Assembly (NCBI GenBank): GCA_022720335.1 | Contig: JAIHVJ010000007.1 | Coordinates: 1 to 32,876 of the forward strand | Reading direction: 5' to 3' | From: Collinsella sp. | Lineage (GTDB): Bacteria > Actinomycetota > Coriobacteriia > Coriobacteriales > Coriobacteriaceae | Length of the DNA: 32,876 nucleotides | Part shown: piece by piece, positions 1 through 6,911 of the stretch | How the letters are laid out: the number at the start of each line of letters is the position of its first letter | Position numbering within the stretch: the first letter of the stretch is position 1 | The notes under the pieces: generated by a model | The model's input: only the letters and a program-made list of their open reading frames with translations | What the model was told of the DNA's origin: nothing | The model's database searches: none | Position numbers and translations under genes: made by a program

Positions 1-698
1 CCGACCACGCTGCCGTCGCGCCACACAATGTCGCCCGGTGCAGCGGGATGTCCGCAGCGGCGCTCGATATAGCCCGCGTAGTCACCGTCTGGAATAAAGC
101 AGATGTCCTCGCTTTCGGCCTTCTGGGCGTTGGTAAAGCCCTGTTCGGCGGCTATGCGGCGCACGTCGCGCTCTTTGTCTAGGCCTGCCAGCGGAAAGAT
201 CGTGTGCGCCAGGCGCTCCTGCGTAAGCGAATATAAAAAGTAGCTCTGGTCCTTTTTGGGATCTTCGCCGCGATGCAGCTGCCAGGTGCCGTCTACTGTC
301 TGGCTTGTTTTGGCGTAATGACCCGTTGCGATGTAGTCGCAGCCCATGTCCAGCGCCGCACCGAGCAACGCGCCAAACTTTATGTGGCGGTTGCAGATGA
401 TGCACGGGTTGGGCGTCAGCCCCTCCTGGTAGGCGTTCACAAAGCGCTCGATAACGCTGTGGTCGAAGGTCTGCTGCAAGTCGAGCACATGGTGGGGTAT
501 CCCCAGACGCTCGGCGACGGCCTTTGCATCGGCGATGTCGCGGTCGACTTTGCTCATACCCGTTGCAGGATCGGGCGCGGGGCAGGCGAGGCGCATGGTG
601 GCGCCGACGCATTCGTAGCCCTGGCTTTTGAGCAGGTACGCGGTCACGCTGGAATCGACGCCGCCGCTCATGGCGACGAGCACGCGCTTGTTGTGCAT
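1..698 (-). CDS. mnmA: tRNA-specific 2-thiouridylase MnmA (C-terminus beyond window)
   Basis: MnmA transfers sulfur to U34 of the Lys, Glu and Gln tRNAs, using ATP and sulfur relayed from a cysteine desulfurase. The first 232 codons are visible and the rest runs off the left edge. The N-terminus has the PP-loop AMSGGVDSS (residues 9-17). The nucleophilic cysteine lies in NPCIICNRHIKF (C102, with C99 nearby), ATGHYAK follows at about 124-130, and EDICFIPDGDY holds the likely second catalytic cysteine. The ATG at 696-698 follows AAGGAGAACCTCCCC, a strong ribosome binding site, which fixes the start. It lies about 180 bases downstream of cysK on the same strand, with a terminator between them. 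Together with the Rrf2 regulator this suggests a sulfur-handling neighbourhood. Confidence 0.95.
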   Translation of the reverse strand, partial: MHNKRVLVAMSGGVDSSVTAYLLKSQGYECVGATMRLACPAPDPATGMSKVDRDIADAKAVAERLGIPHHVLDLQQTFDHSVIERFVNAYQEGLTPNPCIICNRHIKFGALLGAALDMGCDYIATGHYAKTSQTVDGTWQLHRGEDPKKDQSYFLYSLTQERLAHTIFPLAGLDKERDVRRIAAEQGFTNAQKAESEDICFIPDGDYAGYIERRCGHPAAPGDIVWRDGSVV

Positions 699-727
699 GG
701 GGAGGTTCTCCTTGGTGGCATGTGGCC

Positions 728-766
728 AAAAAAGAAAAGCGGCGCGGGAGGCTGGTTCCGCGCCGC
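728..766 (-). terminator. Rho-independent terminator after cysK
   Basis: Read on the minus strand, a nine-base-pair GC stem GCGGCGCGG / CCGCGCCGC (arms at 758-766 and 739-747, ten-base loop) is followed by TTTTCTTTTTT (728-738). It lies about 110 bases after the cysK stop and just before mnmA. Confidence 0.85.
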
Positions 767-770
767 AGAC

Positions 771-778
771 ATTGTAGC
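771..778 (-). promoter_or_regulatory. Candidate extended -10 promoter for mnmA
   Basis: The minus strand reads TTGC-TACAAT, a TGn-extended -10 box at 771-776, with no convincing -35. Transcription would start at about 764, inside the 5' arm of the cysK terminator hairpin, giving mnmA a short leader of about 65 bases. Inferred from sequence only. Confidence 0.4.
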
Positions 779-878
779 AAGTTCGGGCGTCTCGTGGGAC
801 ACCCTGATTGGATGGGCTCAGACTGCCGGGAGAGAGGAGACCGGCTCGTCCGTGGGCTCAACCTATGGGCGACAGGCC

Positions 879-1817
879 CTAGTCCTGGAAGAGCGCCGTG
901 GACAGGTAGCGCTCGCCGGTGTCGGCAAGCAGGGCCACGATGGTCTTGCCCTCGTTCTCGGGGCGCTTGGCCAGCTGCAGCGCGGCCCACACGGCGGCGC
1001 CGGACGAAATGCCCACGAGCACGCCCTCCTTGTGGCCCACGGCGCGGCCGGTCGCAAAGGCGTCGTCGTTCTCGACGGGGATGATCTCGTCATAGACCTG
1101 GGTGTCGAGGACGTCGGGCACAAAACCGGCGCCGATACCCTGGATCTTGTGCGGGCCGGCTTGGCCCTTGGAGAGCACCGGGGAAGTGGCGGGCTCGACG
1201 GCGACGACCTTGATTTCGGGGTTCTGCTCCTTAAGGAACTCACCCACGCCGGTCACGGTGCCGCCGGTTCCAACGCCGGCGACGAAGATGTCGACCTCGC
1301 CGTCGGTGTCATCCCAGATCTCGGGGCCGGTCGTGGCCTTGTGGATGGCGGGGTTGGCGGGGTTCACAAACTGGCCGGCGATGATGCTGTTTGGCGTCTC
1401 CTTCTGCAGTTCCTCGGCCTTGGCGATGGCGCCCTTCATGCCCTTGGAACCGTCGGTGAGCACGAGCTGTGCGCCATATGCCTGCATAAGCTTGCGGCGT
1501 TCGACGGACATAGTCTCGGGCATGGTGATGATCACCTTGTAGCCGCGAGCCGCCGCCACCGAGGCGATGCCGACGCCGGTGTTGCCACTCGTGGGCTCGA
1601 TGATGGTGTAGTCGCCGCCGCGCACGAGCTTGCCGGCCTTCTCGGCCTCGTCGATCATGTTCTTGGCGACGCGGTCTTTGACGGAGCCGGCGGGGTTGAA
1701 GTATTCCAGCTTGACGAGCACGCGGGCCTTGAGGTCCTCATCGGCCTCAAAGTGAGTGAGCTCCAGAAGCGGAGTGTGGCCGATAAGCTGATCGATGGAC
1801 GTGTAAACATTGCTCAT
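879..1817 (-). CDS. cysK: Cysteine synthase A (O-acetylserine sulfhydrylase)
   Basis: This PLP enzyme makes cysteine from O-acetylserine and sulfide in the cytoplasm. It has 312 residues, the normal family size. K47 in NPAGSVKDRV is the Schiff-base lysine. TSGNTG (76-81) is the substrate-binding loop, GVGTGGT binds the PLP phosphate, and GISSGAA holds the serine that contacts the pyridine nitrogen. The ATG at 1815-1817 follows TTTGGAGGTTCACC, a good ribosome binding site. A consensus-like promoter (1925-1953) gives a leader of about 100 bases. A divergent Rrf2-family regulator starts 250 bases away, and a palindrome overlaps the cysK promoter, so direct control by that regulator is likely. 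The close paralogue CysM is less likely given the motif set, but this was not tested by alignment. Confidence 0.95.
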   Translation of the reverse strand: MSNVYTSIDQLIGHTPLLELTHFEADEDLKARVLVKLEYFNPAGSVKDRVAKNMIDEAEKAGKLVRGGDYTIIEPTSGNTGVGIASVAAARGYKVIITMPETMSVERRKLMQAYGAQLVLTDGSKGMKGAIAKAEELQKETPNSIIAGQFVNPANPAIHKATTGPEIWDDTDGEVDIFVAGVGTGGTVTGVGEFLKEQNPEIKVVAVEPATSPVLSKGQAGPHKIQGIGAGFVPDVLDTQVYDEIIPVENDDAFATGRAVGHKEGVLVGISSGAAVWAALQLAKRPENEGKTIVALLADTGERYLSTALFQD

Positions 1818-1924
1818 GGTGAACCTCCAAAGTGTTCAAATGACTGGATACCGTGTGGTTTTACGGTGTGTGTAGCAGCGAAACCCACAAACCTTATAGG
1901 TTGTTCGTTTAGCTGTTGAAAAGC

Positions 1925-1953
1925 ATAGTAGACACTAAAGCCTACTAATGCAA
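1925..1953 (-). promoter_or_regulatory. cysK promoter (TTGCAT-17-TACTAT)
   Basis: On the minus strand TTGCAT (1948-1953) and TACTAT (1925-1930) are 17 bases apart, close to the housekeeping sigma consensus. The start of transcription would fall near 1918. It is the best -35/-10 pair in the window. Confidence 0.7.
1926..1947. promoter_or_regulatory. Candidate operator, TAGTAG-N10-CTACTA palindrome
   Basis: A perfect 6+10+6 inverted repeat (arms 1926-1931 and 1942-1947) covers the whole spacer and most of the -10 box of the cysK promoter. A dimeric regulator bound here would block polymerase. The divergent Rrf2-family protein is the obvious candidate. Binding is inferred, not shown. Confidence 0.5.
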
Positions 1954-2006
1954 TAGGAAAAAGATATTTATTGCAAGATGATTAACCCGCTGGACTGGAA
2001 CGGGAG

Positions 2007-2034
2007 TTTTCAAAACCACTTTTTCGGCTAGAAT
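2007..2034 (+). promoter_or_regulatory. Candidate promoter for the Rrf2-family gene
   Basis: TTTTCA (2007-2012) and TAGAAT (2029-2034) are separated by 16 bases, about 36 bases before the chosen start codon. The -10 is good and the -35 is weak. Confidence 0.45.
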
Positions 2035-2069
2035 TGCTTCGAACAAAAGACCGAAAGGCAGCACTATAT

Positions 2070-2498
2070 ATGTTGGTTTCTACTAAGGGCAGGTACGCCC
2101 TGCGCGTTATGGTCGACCTGGCCGAGCACCAGGCGGCTGGCCGTATCCCGCTTAAAGAGATTGCGGCACGTCAGGGTATTTCGGAGAAGTACCTCGAGAA
2201 TATTCTGGCGACGCTCGTGCGCGCCAATATGCTCTCGGGCATGCGCGGCAAGGGCGGTGGCTACGTGCTCACGCGCTCGCCCGAGCAGTATACGGTGGGC
2301 GAGATCCTGCGCTTGACCGAGGGCAGCCTGGCACCGGTTGCCTGCCTGGACGGTGACTGCAAGGGCTGTTCGCGCTCCGATGAGTGCCCCACGCTCGATG
2401 TGTGGAAGAACCTGGACAAGCTCATCAACGACTACCTCGACGGCGTGACGCTTGACCAACTCGTCGCTCACAACGAGGGCTACGACTACGTGATCTAG
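2070..2498 (+). CDS. Rrf2-family transcriptional regulator (IscR/CymR-like)
   Basis: A 142-residue winged-helix regulator of the Rrf2 family, which senses sulfur or iron-sulfur status. The start MLVSTKGRYALRVMVDLAEH is the typical Rrf2 N-terminus, so the ATG at 2070 is preferred over the in-frame codon at 2034. The helix-turn-helix covers roughly residues 26-52 (IPLKEIAARQGISEKYLENI), followed by the wing GMRGKGGGYVLTR. Four cysteines, C92, C97, C100 and C106, occupy the region where IscR binds a [2Fe-2S] cluster; CymR lacks this set. A cluster-binding regulator is therefore plausible. Its position divergent from cysK and near mnmA suggests it controls cysteine or sulfur supply. Its own promoter lies close to the cysK operator, so autoregulation is possible. 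Confidence 0.9.
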   Translation: MLVSTKGRYALRVMVDLAEHQAAGRIPLKEIAARQGISEKYLENILATLVRANMLSGMRGKGGGYVLTRSPEQYTVGEILRLTEGSLAPVACLDGDCKGCSRSDECPTLDVWKNLDKLINDYLDGVTLDQLVAHNEGYDYVI

Positions 2499-2564
2499 CC
2501 CCACCTGCCGCGTGGGGACAGGGTGGAAATGGAAGAATTTCTGACCCTCTGAGACTGGACAAAG

Positions 2565-2601
2565 AAGGCCGCCCATTTTTGCGATGGGTGGCCTTTGCTT
2601 T
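2565..2601 (+). terminator. Terminator between the Rrf2-family gene and the holin-like gene
   Basis: A twelve-pair stem has AAGGCCGCCCAT (2565-2576) pairing with ATGGGTGGCCTT (2584-2595), with a seven-base loop and one G-T pair. It is followed by an interrupted T tract. The two flanking genes converge on it, so it may serve both. Confidence 0.65.
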
Positions 2602-2632
2602 GTGTTTCTGTGACTCCTGACGACGGATTGTT

Positions 2633-2998
2633 TTAATCGTTGGCGACGCCGTCGAGGATGCTGCGCATGATGGACACCAGGATGCTGCCCATAAAGGCCG
2701 AGCCAAAGCTGGCGATAGAAATGCCGGCGCCTAGGAGATTAACCGACAGGTAGCTGGCGAGCTCGAGCATAAAGCTGTTGACCACAAGCTGGAAAATGCC
2801 CAGCGTGATAATGGTGAGTGGCAGCGAGATAACCGTGAGGAACGGCTTGACGAGCGAGTCGACAATGTTGAGGAACAGTCCCACAAAGGCAAAGCAGACC
2901 CAGGCTTCGGCAAAACCGAAGGGTTGGATGCCGGGGACGAGGAACGTGGCGATTGCGATGGCGATCGAGGTGAAGAGCCAGTTAAGCATAAAGCGCAT
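2633..2998 (-). CDS. Small integral membrane protein, phage_holin_4_2 / YvlD family
   Basis: A 121-residue, strongly hydrophobic protein with about four membrane segments, beginning MRFMLNWLFTSIAIAIATF. The pattern LNIVDSLVKPFLTVISLPLT followed by ITLGIFQLVVNSFML is characteristic of the family annotated as phage holin family 4, superfamily III, which includes YvlD of Bacillus. Despite the name, these are ordinary chromosomal envelope proteins of unknown function. The start at 2996-2998 follows AAAGGGATCACACC; the longer frame upstream begins with a charged stretch and lacks a ribosome binding site. No lysis or phage genes are nearby, so this is not evidence of a prophage. Confidence 0.8.
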   Translation of the reverse strand: MRFMLNWLFTSIAIAIATFLVPGIQPFGFAEAWVCFAFVGLFLNIVDSLVKPFLTVISLPLTIITLGIFQLVVNSFMLELASYLSVNLLGAGISIASFGSAFMGSILVSIMRSILDGVAND

Positions 2999-3155
2999 GG
3001 TGTGATCCCTTTCTGCGCAGACAGTGTGTCGCTTTGTTTGGACGCCCATTGTCGCAAATATTCGTGGAGCTTACGTGCGCATTTAGTTTCAAAACGGCGT
3101 TCGTCCTGAAAAACGCGCCGCTGGCAGAGAGTCTTGTCGCTTTAGTTTGGTGGTG

Positions 3156-3164
3156 TGCTACACT
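3156..3164 (+). promoter_or_regulatory. Candidate extended -10 promoter for the yerC-like gene
   Basis: TGC-TACACT (-10 box at 3159-3164) lies about 105 bases before the start codon. TTGTCG at 3134-3139 could be a -35 but the spacer is 19 bases. A small hairpin, CGGGC/GCCCG, follows in the leader. Confidence 0.35.
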
Positions 3165-3269
3165 GCTACGGGCAAATGCCCCATGCATTGTTTTATTGCA
3201 TAGAACGGGCGAACGATGCCCGATGTCAGTATCAACTTCGATGCCTTTTGGCGGGTTTGGCGGTGATCG

Positions 3270-3569
3270 ATGAATATCGAGAACATGTTTGACAAGCCTG
3301 ATGTCAAGCAGCTGGTCCACGCATTTAGTCTTTTGGACGACGAGAAGGATATTCAAGCGTTTTTGACCGATATCTGCACGCCGCGCGAGATTTGCGATCT
3401 TTCGCAGCGCCTGCAGGTCGCGCGTTATCTGGATGAGGGCGAGCCCTATGTTGAGGTTCAGGCCCGCACCGGTGCTTCGTCCACCACGGTGAGCCGCGTG
3501 TCCAAGGCGCTGAACGGCGAGTACGGCGGCTATCGCAAGATCCTCATCAAGCTGGAGGACGGCGAGTAG
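3270..3569 (+). CDS. YerC/YecD family TrpR-related DNA-binding protein
   Basis: A 99-residue protein of the YerC/YecD group, relatives of the tryptophan repressor TrpR. The core FLTDICTPREICDLSQRLQV and the helix-turn-helix region VQARTGASSTTVSRVSKALN (about residues 65-84) match the family: all helical, dimeric, with a TrpR-type DNA reading head. Members are widespread in Firmicutes and Actinobacteria and are not known to bind tryptophan; targets here are unknown. The start has only a weak GGCGGTGA-type ribosome binding site but fits the family length. It is a single-gene unit ended by a clear terminator. Confidence 0.85.
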   Translation: MNIENMFDKPDVKQLVHAFSLLDDEKDIQAFLTDICTPREICDLSQRLQVARYLDEGEPYVEVQARTGASSTTVSRVSKALNGEYGGYRKILIKLEDGE

Positions 3570-3598
3570 GCCAACGGCAAAAAAACGAATTGCGCAGA

Positions 3599-3623
3599 AC
3601 CGTCCCTTCGGGGGCGGTTTTTT
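3599..3623 (+). terminator. Terminator after the yerC-like gene
   Basis: ACCGTCCC (3599-3606), a TTCG tetraloop, then GGGGCGGT (3611-3618) runs into six Ts (3618-3623). This is a textbook intrinsic terminator 30 bases after the stop codon. Confidence 0.85.
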
Positions 3624-3706
3624 GATTCCTTGGGGACGGAAGAAAATGGATCACCGGGTTAGACTGACCCCCTAGGTGATCCGTTTTCCTCCGTCCCCAA
3701 GGGATC
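3624..3706. repeat. 83-base near-perfect palindrome (REP/MITE-like hairpin)
   Basis: The two 32-base arms (3624-3655 and 3675-3706) match at 29 of 32 positions; two of the three differences are still G-U pairs in RNA. The central 19 bases (3656-3674) also pair, GGGTTAG with CTGACCC, so the whole element folds into one rod. The outer core is GGGGACGGA / TCCGTCCCC. It lies directly between the yerC terminator and addB, outside any gene. Whether it is multicopy cannot be seen from one window. Confidence 0.7.
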
Positions 3707-3746
3707 AAATCTGTTGGCGTGGGGCAAATCTGTCCGCGTGGGCGGG

Positions 3747-3752
3747 TAGGAT
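3747..3752 (+). promoter_or_regulatory. Candidate -10 box upstream of addB
   Basis: GGCGGG-TAGGAT lies 39 bases before the addB start, with no recognisable -35. It fits the GG-TAnnAT pattern seen before several other genes in the window. Confidence 0.3.
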
Positions 3753-3791
3753 GGATACATTGATTATTGCGAACAGTTTGAGTGGAGGACC

Positions 3792-6700
3792 ATGCCTGTT
3801 CGAATCTATACCACCAATGCCGGCGCGGACCTGAGCGATGTCGAGGCGGCGCTGCTCGCCGACCTGGTTGCCCGTCACGGGCGTGCCGTATTGCTGGCGC
3901 CTACGTTTGCCGAGCTCGACCTGTGCCGCCACGATGCGGCGGTGGACGGCGCCTCGCTGGGCGTTGATTACAAGACCCCCTCGTCGTGGCTCCGTTCGCT
4001 GTGGGAGCTGATGGGCGACGGCCGCAGCTTTGTCGACAACCTGCAGCGTCAGATGCTGTTCTCGGATATGGTTGCCCGTCGCGACGATGCCGACCTGCAG
4101 CCGCTTTCGCGCAGCCAGGGTACGGTGCGCATGCTCGCACGCATGGCTCGCGATGTCCTGCCGGGTGTAGCGGGGACGGGCGCTGATCGCCGCTGCGACA
4201 GCGTTTGCCAGCCCAAGCCCAAAAGCGATGCCGAGGCTCGCGTGTTTGAGCTTTTGCGTGCCTACGCGAGCGGCTTGGACCGCCGAGATATGGTTGAGCC
4301 CTGCGAGGCCGCCGATATAATGGCCAGCGCCCTGGCCGGCAACTTGCCTGCCTGCGCTCGTGCGGTGTACGTGCGTGGCGTCACGTCGTTTGCGCATGGC
4401 CTGCTTGAGCTGCTGTCTGCCGTGGCGAATGGCGGGGGAGAGGTCGTCGTGCTGCTCGCCCGCGAGCAGGCGGCAATGCGCGAGGAACTTGCTGCGGCCT
4501 TTGATGCCCGCGGCGTACTGTTTGAGATTGCGCCGCTGGGGGAGGACGCTGCTGCGTCTAAGACTGCCTCTAAGCCCGCCGCTCAGCCTGCCTTTATAGA
4601 GGTGGCTGGTCCTCATGCCCGCGCCTATGCCTATGCGAACGCTATTGATAAGTTGGTGAAGGCACGCGAGGACGCCGCACCGCACGATGGCGCTGCAGCA
4701 CCCGCCGATCCTGCGCGCGTGCTCGTGGTCTCCGCTCGGGCTCCGCAGCTGTTTGGCGAGCTCGCTTCTCGCCTGGCCGCACGCCACATTGCGGCCGAGA
4801 CAACCGAGTTCACGGCGTTTTCCCAATCCATCGCGGGCAGGCAGTTCACGGCGCTTGCCAACCTGATCGAGCGCATGAAGGCTGCCGACGAGGGCAGCGC
4901 CTCCAAGACCGAGTGGTGGCCCGCCCCGGAGCTTACCGACTGGATCTACAGTCCGCTTTCGGGTGCCGATGTCGCCAGCGCGCGAACCTTCGATAAGAAC
5001 ATGCGCCTGTCGCGCAGCAAGACCACCGCGGGCGTGAAGAGCCTGCTACAGAGCGTGCAGGGCCAGGTGAGGGGTGCGCGCAAGGCGGCCAGCGACCAGA
5101 ACTGGTTTAAGAACGTGCCGTGCGTGGTCTCGGACGTGTTCCAAGCGCTGTGGCGCGACAAACCCGTGACGGCGCTCAAGGCCATGCTTGCCGGAGTCGA
5201 GGCGCTGCCCGATCGCGCGTTTGGCGGTCTCGACGGTCAGGCCCGTCGTCAGGCCGAGACGGCCCTGCTGCGCCATGCTATCGACATTCTCATGAACGAC
5301 GCCCGCGCGCTCGATGTGTCGCAGGCCGCGACCGTACCCGTGCTCGACGGCGTCCGCACCAAGGTGGATAAGCGCAGTACCGCTTACGATTACGAGACCT
5401 ACGAGGTCGACCGCACACCGCGTGCCCAGGTGCGCTTTGTGTCGCTTGCCGATGCGGCGGCGCTGCGTCCCAACAGCTACGATGCGGTGCTGTTTGCCGA
5501 TGTCGACCTGGACAGCTATCCGCTCTCGCATGAGGAGGGCCCGTTGGCCACGTTGACGGAAGAGCTGGATCGCGGCGGCGTGACGCTTGAGCCCGCCGCC
5601 CTGCTGCGCGTGCGCTTTGGGCGTGCGATGCAGGCTGCGCGCGGCTCCGTTGTGCTTGCCCGCGTGACCCACGACCGTCAGGCGCGCGAGTGCTATCCGG
5701 CTGCCGTGTGGACCGAGTTGCGCGCGCACGCCAAGGCCGCTGACGCCGACAAGGCCGTCGGCGCCGCCAAGGCGACGTGCGTGGGCGAGGGCGATATCGT
5801 GAGGGACTTCGACCCCGCCGCCGGCGAAGGGCTCGAGCGCAAGCGGGTCGCATGCGAAGCCCCTCAGCATCTGAGCGCCGAGGCCGTGCCGTATCTGGTT
5901 TTGCGCCGCCGCGATGGTGAGGGCGAGGATGCGCCGCTCGTGCCACGCTTGACGTCCGCCTCGCAGATCGAGGCCTATTCCACCTGCCCGCTGTGCTGGT
6001 TTGTGTCCTATCGCGTAAAACCCCAGTCTATCGATGCGGGCTTTGGCAACATGGAGAAGGGCAACTTTGTACACGACGTGTTGGAGCACCTGCATGCCCG
6101 TCTGCCCCAGGAGGGCATGGAGCGCGTGACGCCCGAGAACCTGCCACGTGCTCAGGAGCTGCTGCACGAGGTCTTTGCCGAGACCCTGGCCGAGCACGCC
6201 GGCAAGCGCGGTACCGAGGGCCCGCTGGTGCCGCTCTCTCCAGTGGAGGAGCGCCAAGTGGCCGAGATTTTGCCGCAGCTGGAGGGCGTGCTTGCCTATG
6301 AAGCCGAGGCGCTGACTCCTTTTGCTCCGTGCTACCTGGAGTTTGCCTTTAACGACCTTAAAGTTGAGTATGCCGGTTGGCCGCTTGGCGGGCGCATCGA
6401 CCGCGTGGACGTGGACGCCGAGAATCGCGCCGTGGTAATCGACTATAAGCATCGTTCGGGTGTCGAGGAGTTTAAGCTCGCCGACCCCACGGTGCGCGAC
6501 GAGGAGTCGGGCGAGGCCCCCATCGACGACCCGCGCTGGCTGCCGCCCCATACCCAGACACTCATCTACGCGCAGGCCATGCGTCGGGCGCTGGATCTGG
6601 ATACCCGCGCCGCGCTCTATTTTTCGACCAAGGGCGGCAAGCCCGCGCTGCGCGGTGCGGCGAGCGCCGAGTTGCTTGAGGAAGAGCGCGGTGACGGCCG

Positions 6701-6908
6701 CATCCCAGGCCTTAAGAAGGGCTTTCCCGGCGAGGGTGGCAGCATGGACTTCGACGCCCTGCTCGATCGCGTGGAGGCCGGCATCGCCGAGCGCCTGCAC
6801 GAGCTCGAGGCAGGCGACGTTGCCGCCGTCGACCCGACGTCGGCTCAGGCCGCGCATGCGCGCTGCTCGTATAACCACGAAGGAACGTTTGTAAGGAGGG
6901 ACGTGTAG
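3792..6908 (+). CDS. addB: AddB-like subunit of the ATP-dependent helicase-nuclease
   Basis: A 1038-residue protein directly upstream of addA, forming the second subunit of an AddAB-type complex that resects double-strand breaks for RecA. The C-terminal PD-(D/E)XK nuclease is clear: H761 in GNFVHDVLEHLH, D870 in GGRIDRVDV, and D884/K886 in VVIDYKHR. LTSASQIEAYSTCPLCWF (C732, C735) is the usual start of this domain. Two features differ from Bacillus AddB. No GxxGxGK[ST] Walker A motif is visible near the N-terminus, which begins MPVRIYTTNAGADLSD. The usual trio of C-terminal cysteines of the iron-sulfur staple is reduced to one (C1025). The motor half is thus probably structural. The ATG follows GGAGG; the addA start is 3 bases beyond the stop. 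Confidence 0.85.
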   Translation: MPVRIYTTNAGADLSDVEAALLADLVARHGRAVLLAPTFAELDLCRHDAAVDGASLGVDYKTPSSWLRSLWELMGDGRSFVDNLQRQMLFSDMVARRDDADLQPLSRSQGTVRMLARMARDVLPGVAGTGADRRCDSVCQPKPKSDAEARVFELLRAYASGLDRRDMVEPCEAADIMASALAGNLPACARAVYVRGVTSFAHGLLELLSAVANGGGEVVVLLAREQAAMREELAAAFDARGVLFEIAPLGEDAAASKTASKPAAQPAFIEVAGPHARAYAYANAIDKLVKAREDAAPHDGAAAPADPARVLVVSARAPQLFGELASRLAARHIAAETTEFTAFSQSIAGRQFTALANLIERMKAADEGSASKTEWWPAPELTDWIYSPLSGADVASARTFDKNMRLSRSKTTAGVKSLLQSVQGQVRGARKAASDQNWFKNVPCVVSDVFQALWRDKPVTALKAMLAGVEALPDRAFGGLDGQARRQAETALLRHAIDILMNDARALDVSQAATVPVLDGVRTKVDKRSTAYDYETYEVDRTPRAQVRFVSLADAAALRPNSYDAVLFADVDLDSYPLSHEEGPLATLTEELDRGGVTLEPAALLRVRFGRAMQAARGSVVLARVTHDRQARECYPAAVWTELRAHAKAADADKAVGAAKATCVGEGDIVRDFDPAAGEGLERKRVACEAPQHLSAEAVPYLVLRRRDGEGEDAPLVPRLTSASQIEAYSTCPLCWFVSYRVKPQSIDAGFGNMEKGNFVHDVLEHLHARLPQEGMERVTPENLPRAQELLHEVFAETLAEHAGKRGTEGPLVPLSPVEERQVAEILPQLEGVLAYEAEALTPFAPCYLEFAFNDLKVEYAGWPLGGRIDRVDVDAENRAVVIDYKHRSGVEEFKLADPTVRDEESGEAPIDDPRWLPPHTQTLIYAQAMRRALDLDTRAALYFSTKGGKPALRGAASAELLEEERGDGRIPGLKKGFPGEGGSMDFDALLDRVEAGIAERLHELEAGDVAAVDPTSAQAAHARCSYNHEGTFVRRDV

Positions 6909-6911
6909 ACC

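Noticed and set aside
1818..1917. Riboswitch or T-box in the cysK leader
   Set aside because: The roughly 100-base leader shows only a small AACC/GGTT hairpin and no SAM-box or T-box signature.
273..1919. 548-codon plus-strand frame over mnmA and cysK
   Set aside because: Runs antisense through two genes with full catalytic motifs.
2633..2998. Prophage remnant because of the holin-like protein
   Set aside because: The family is chromosomal and widespread, and no other phage gene is near.
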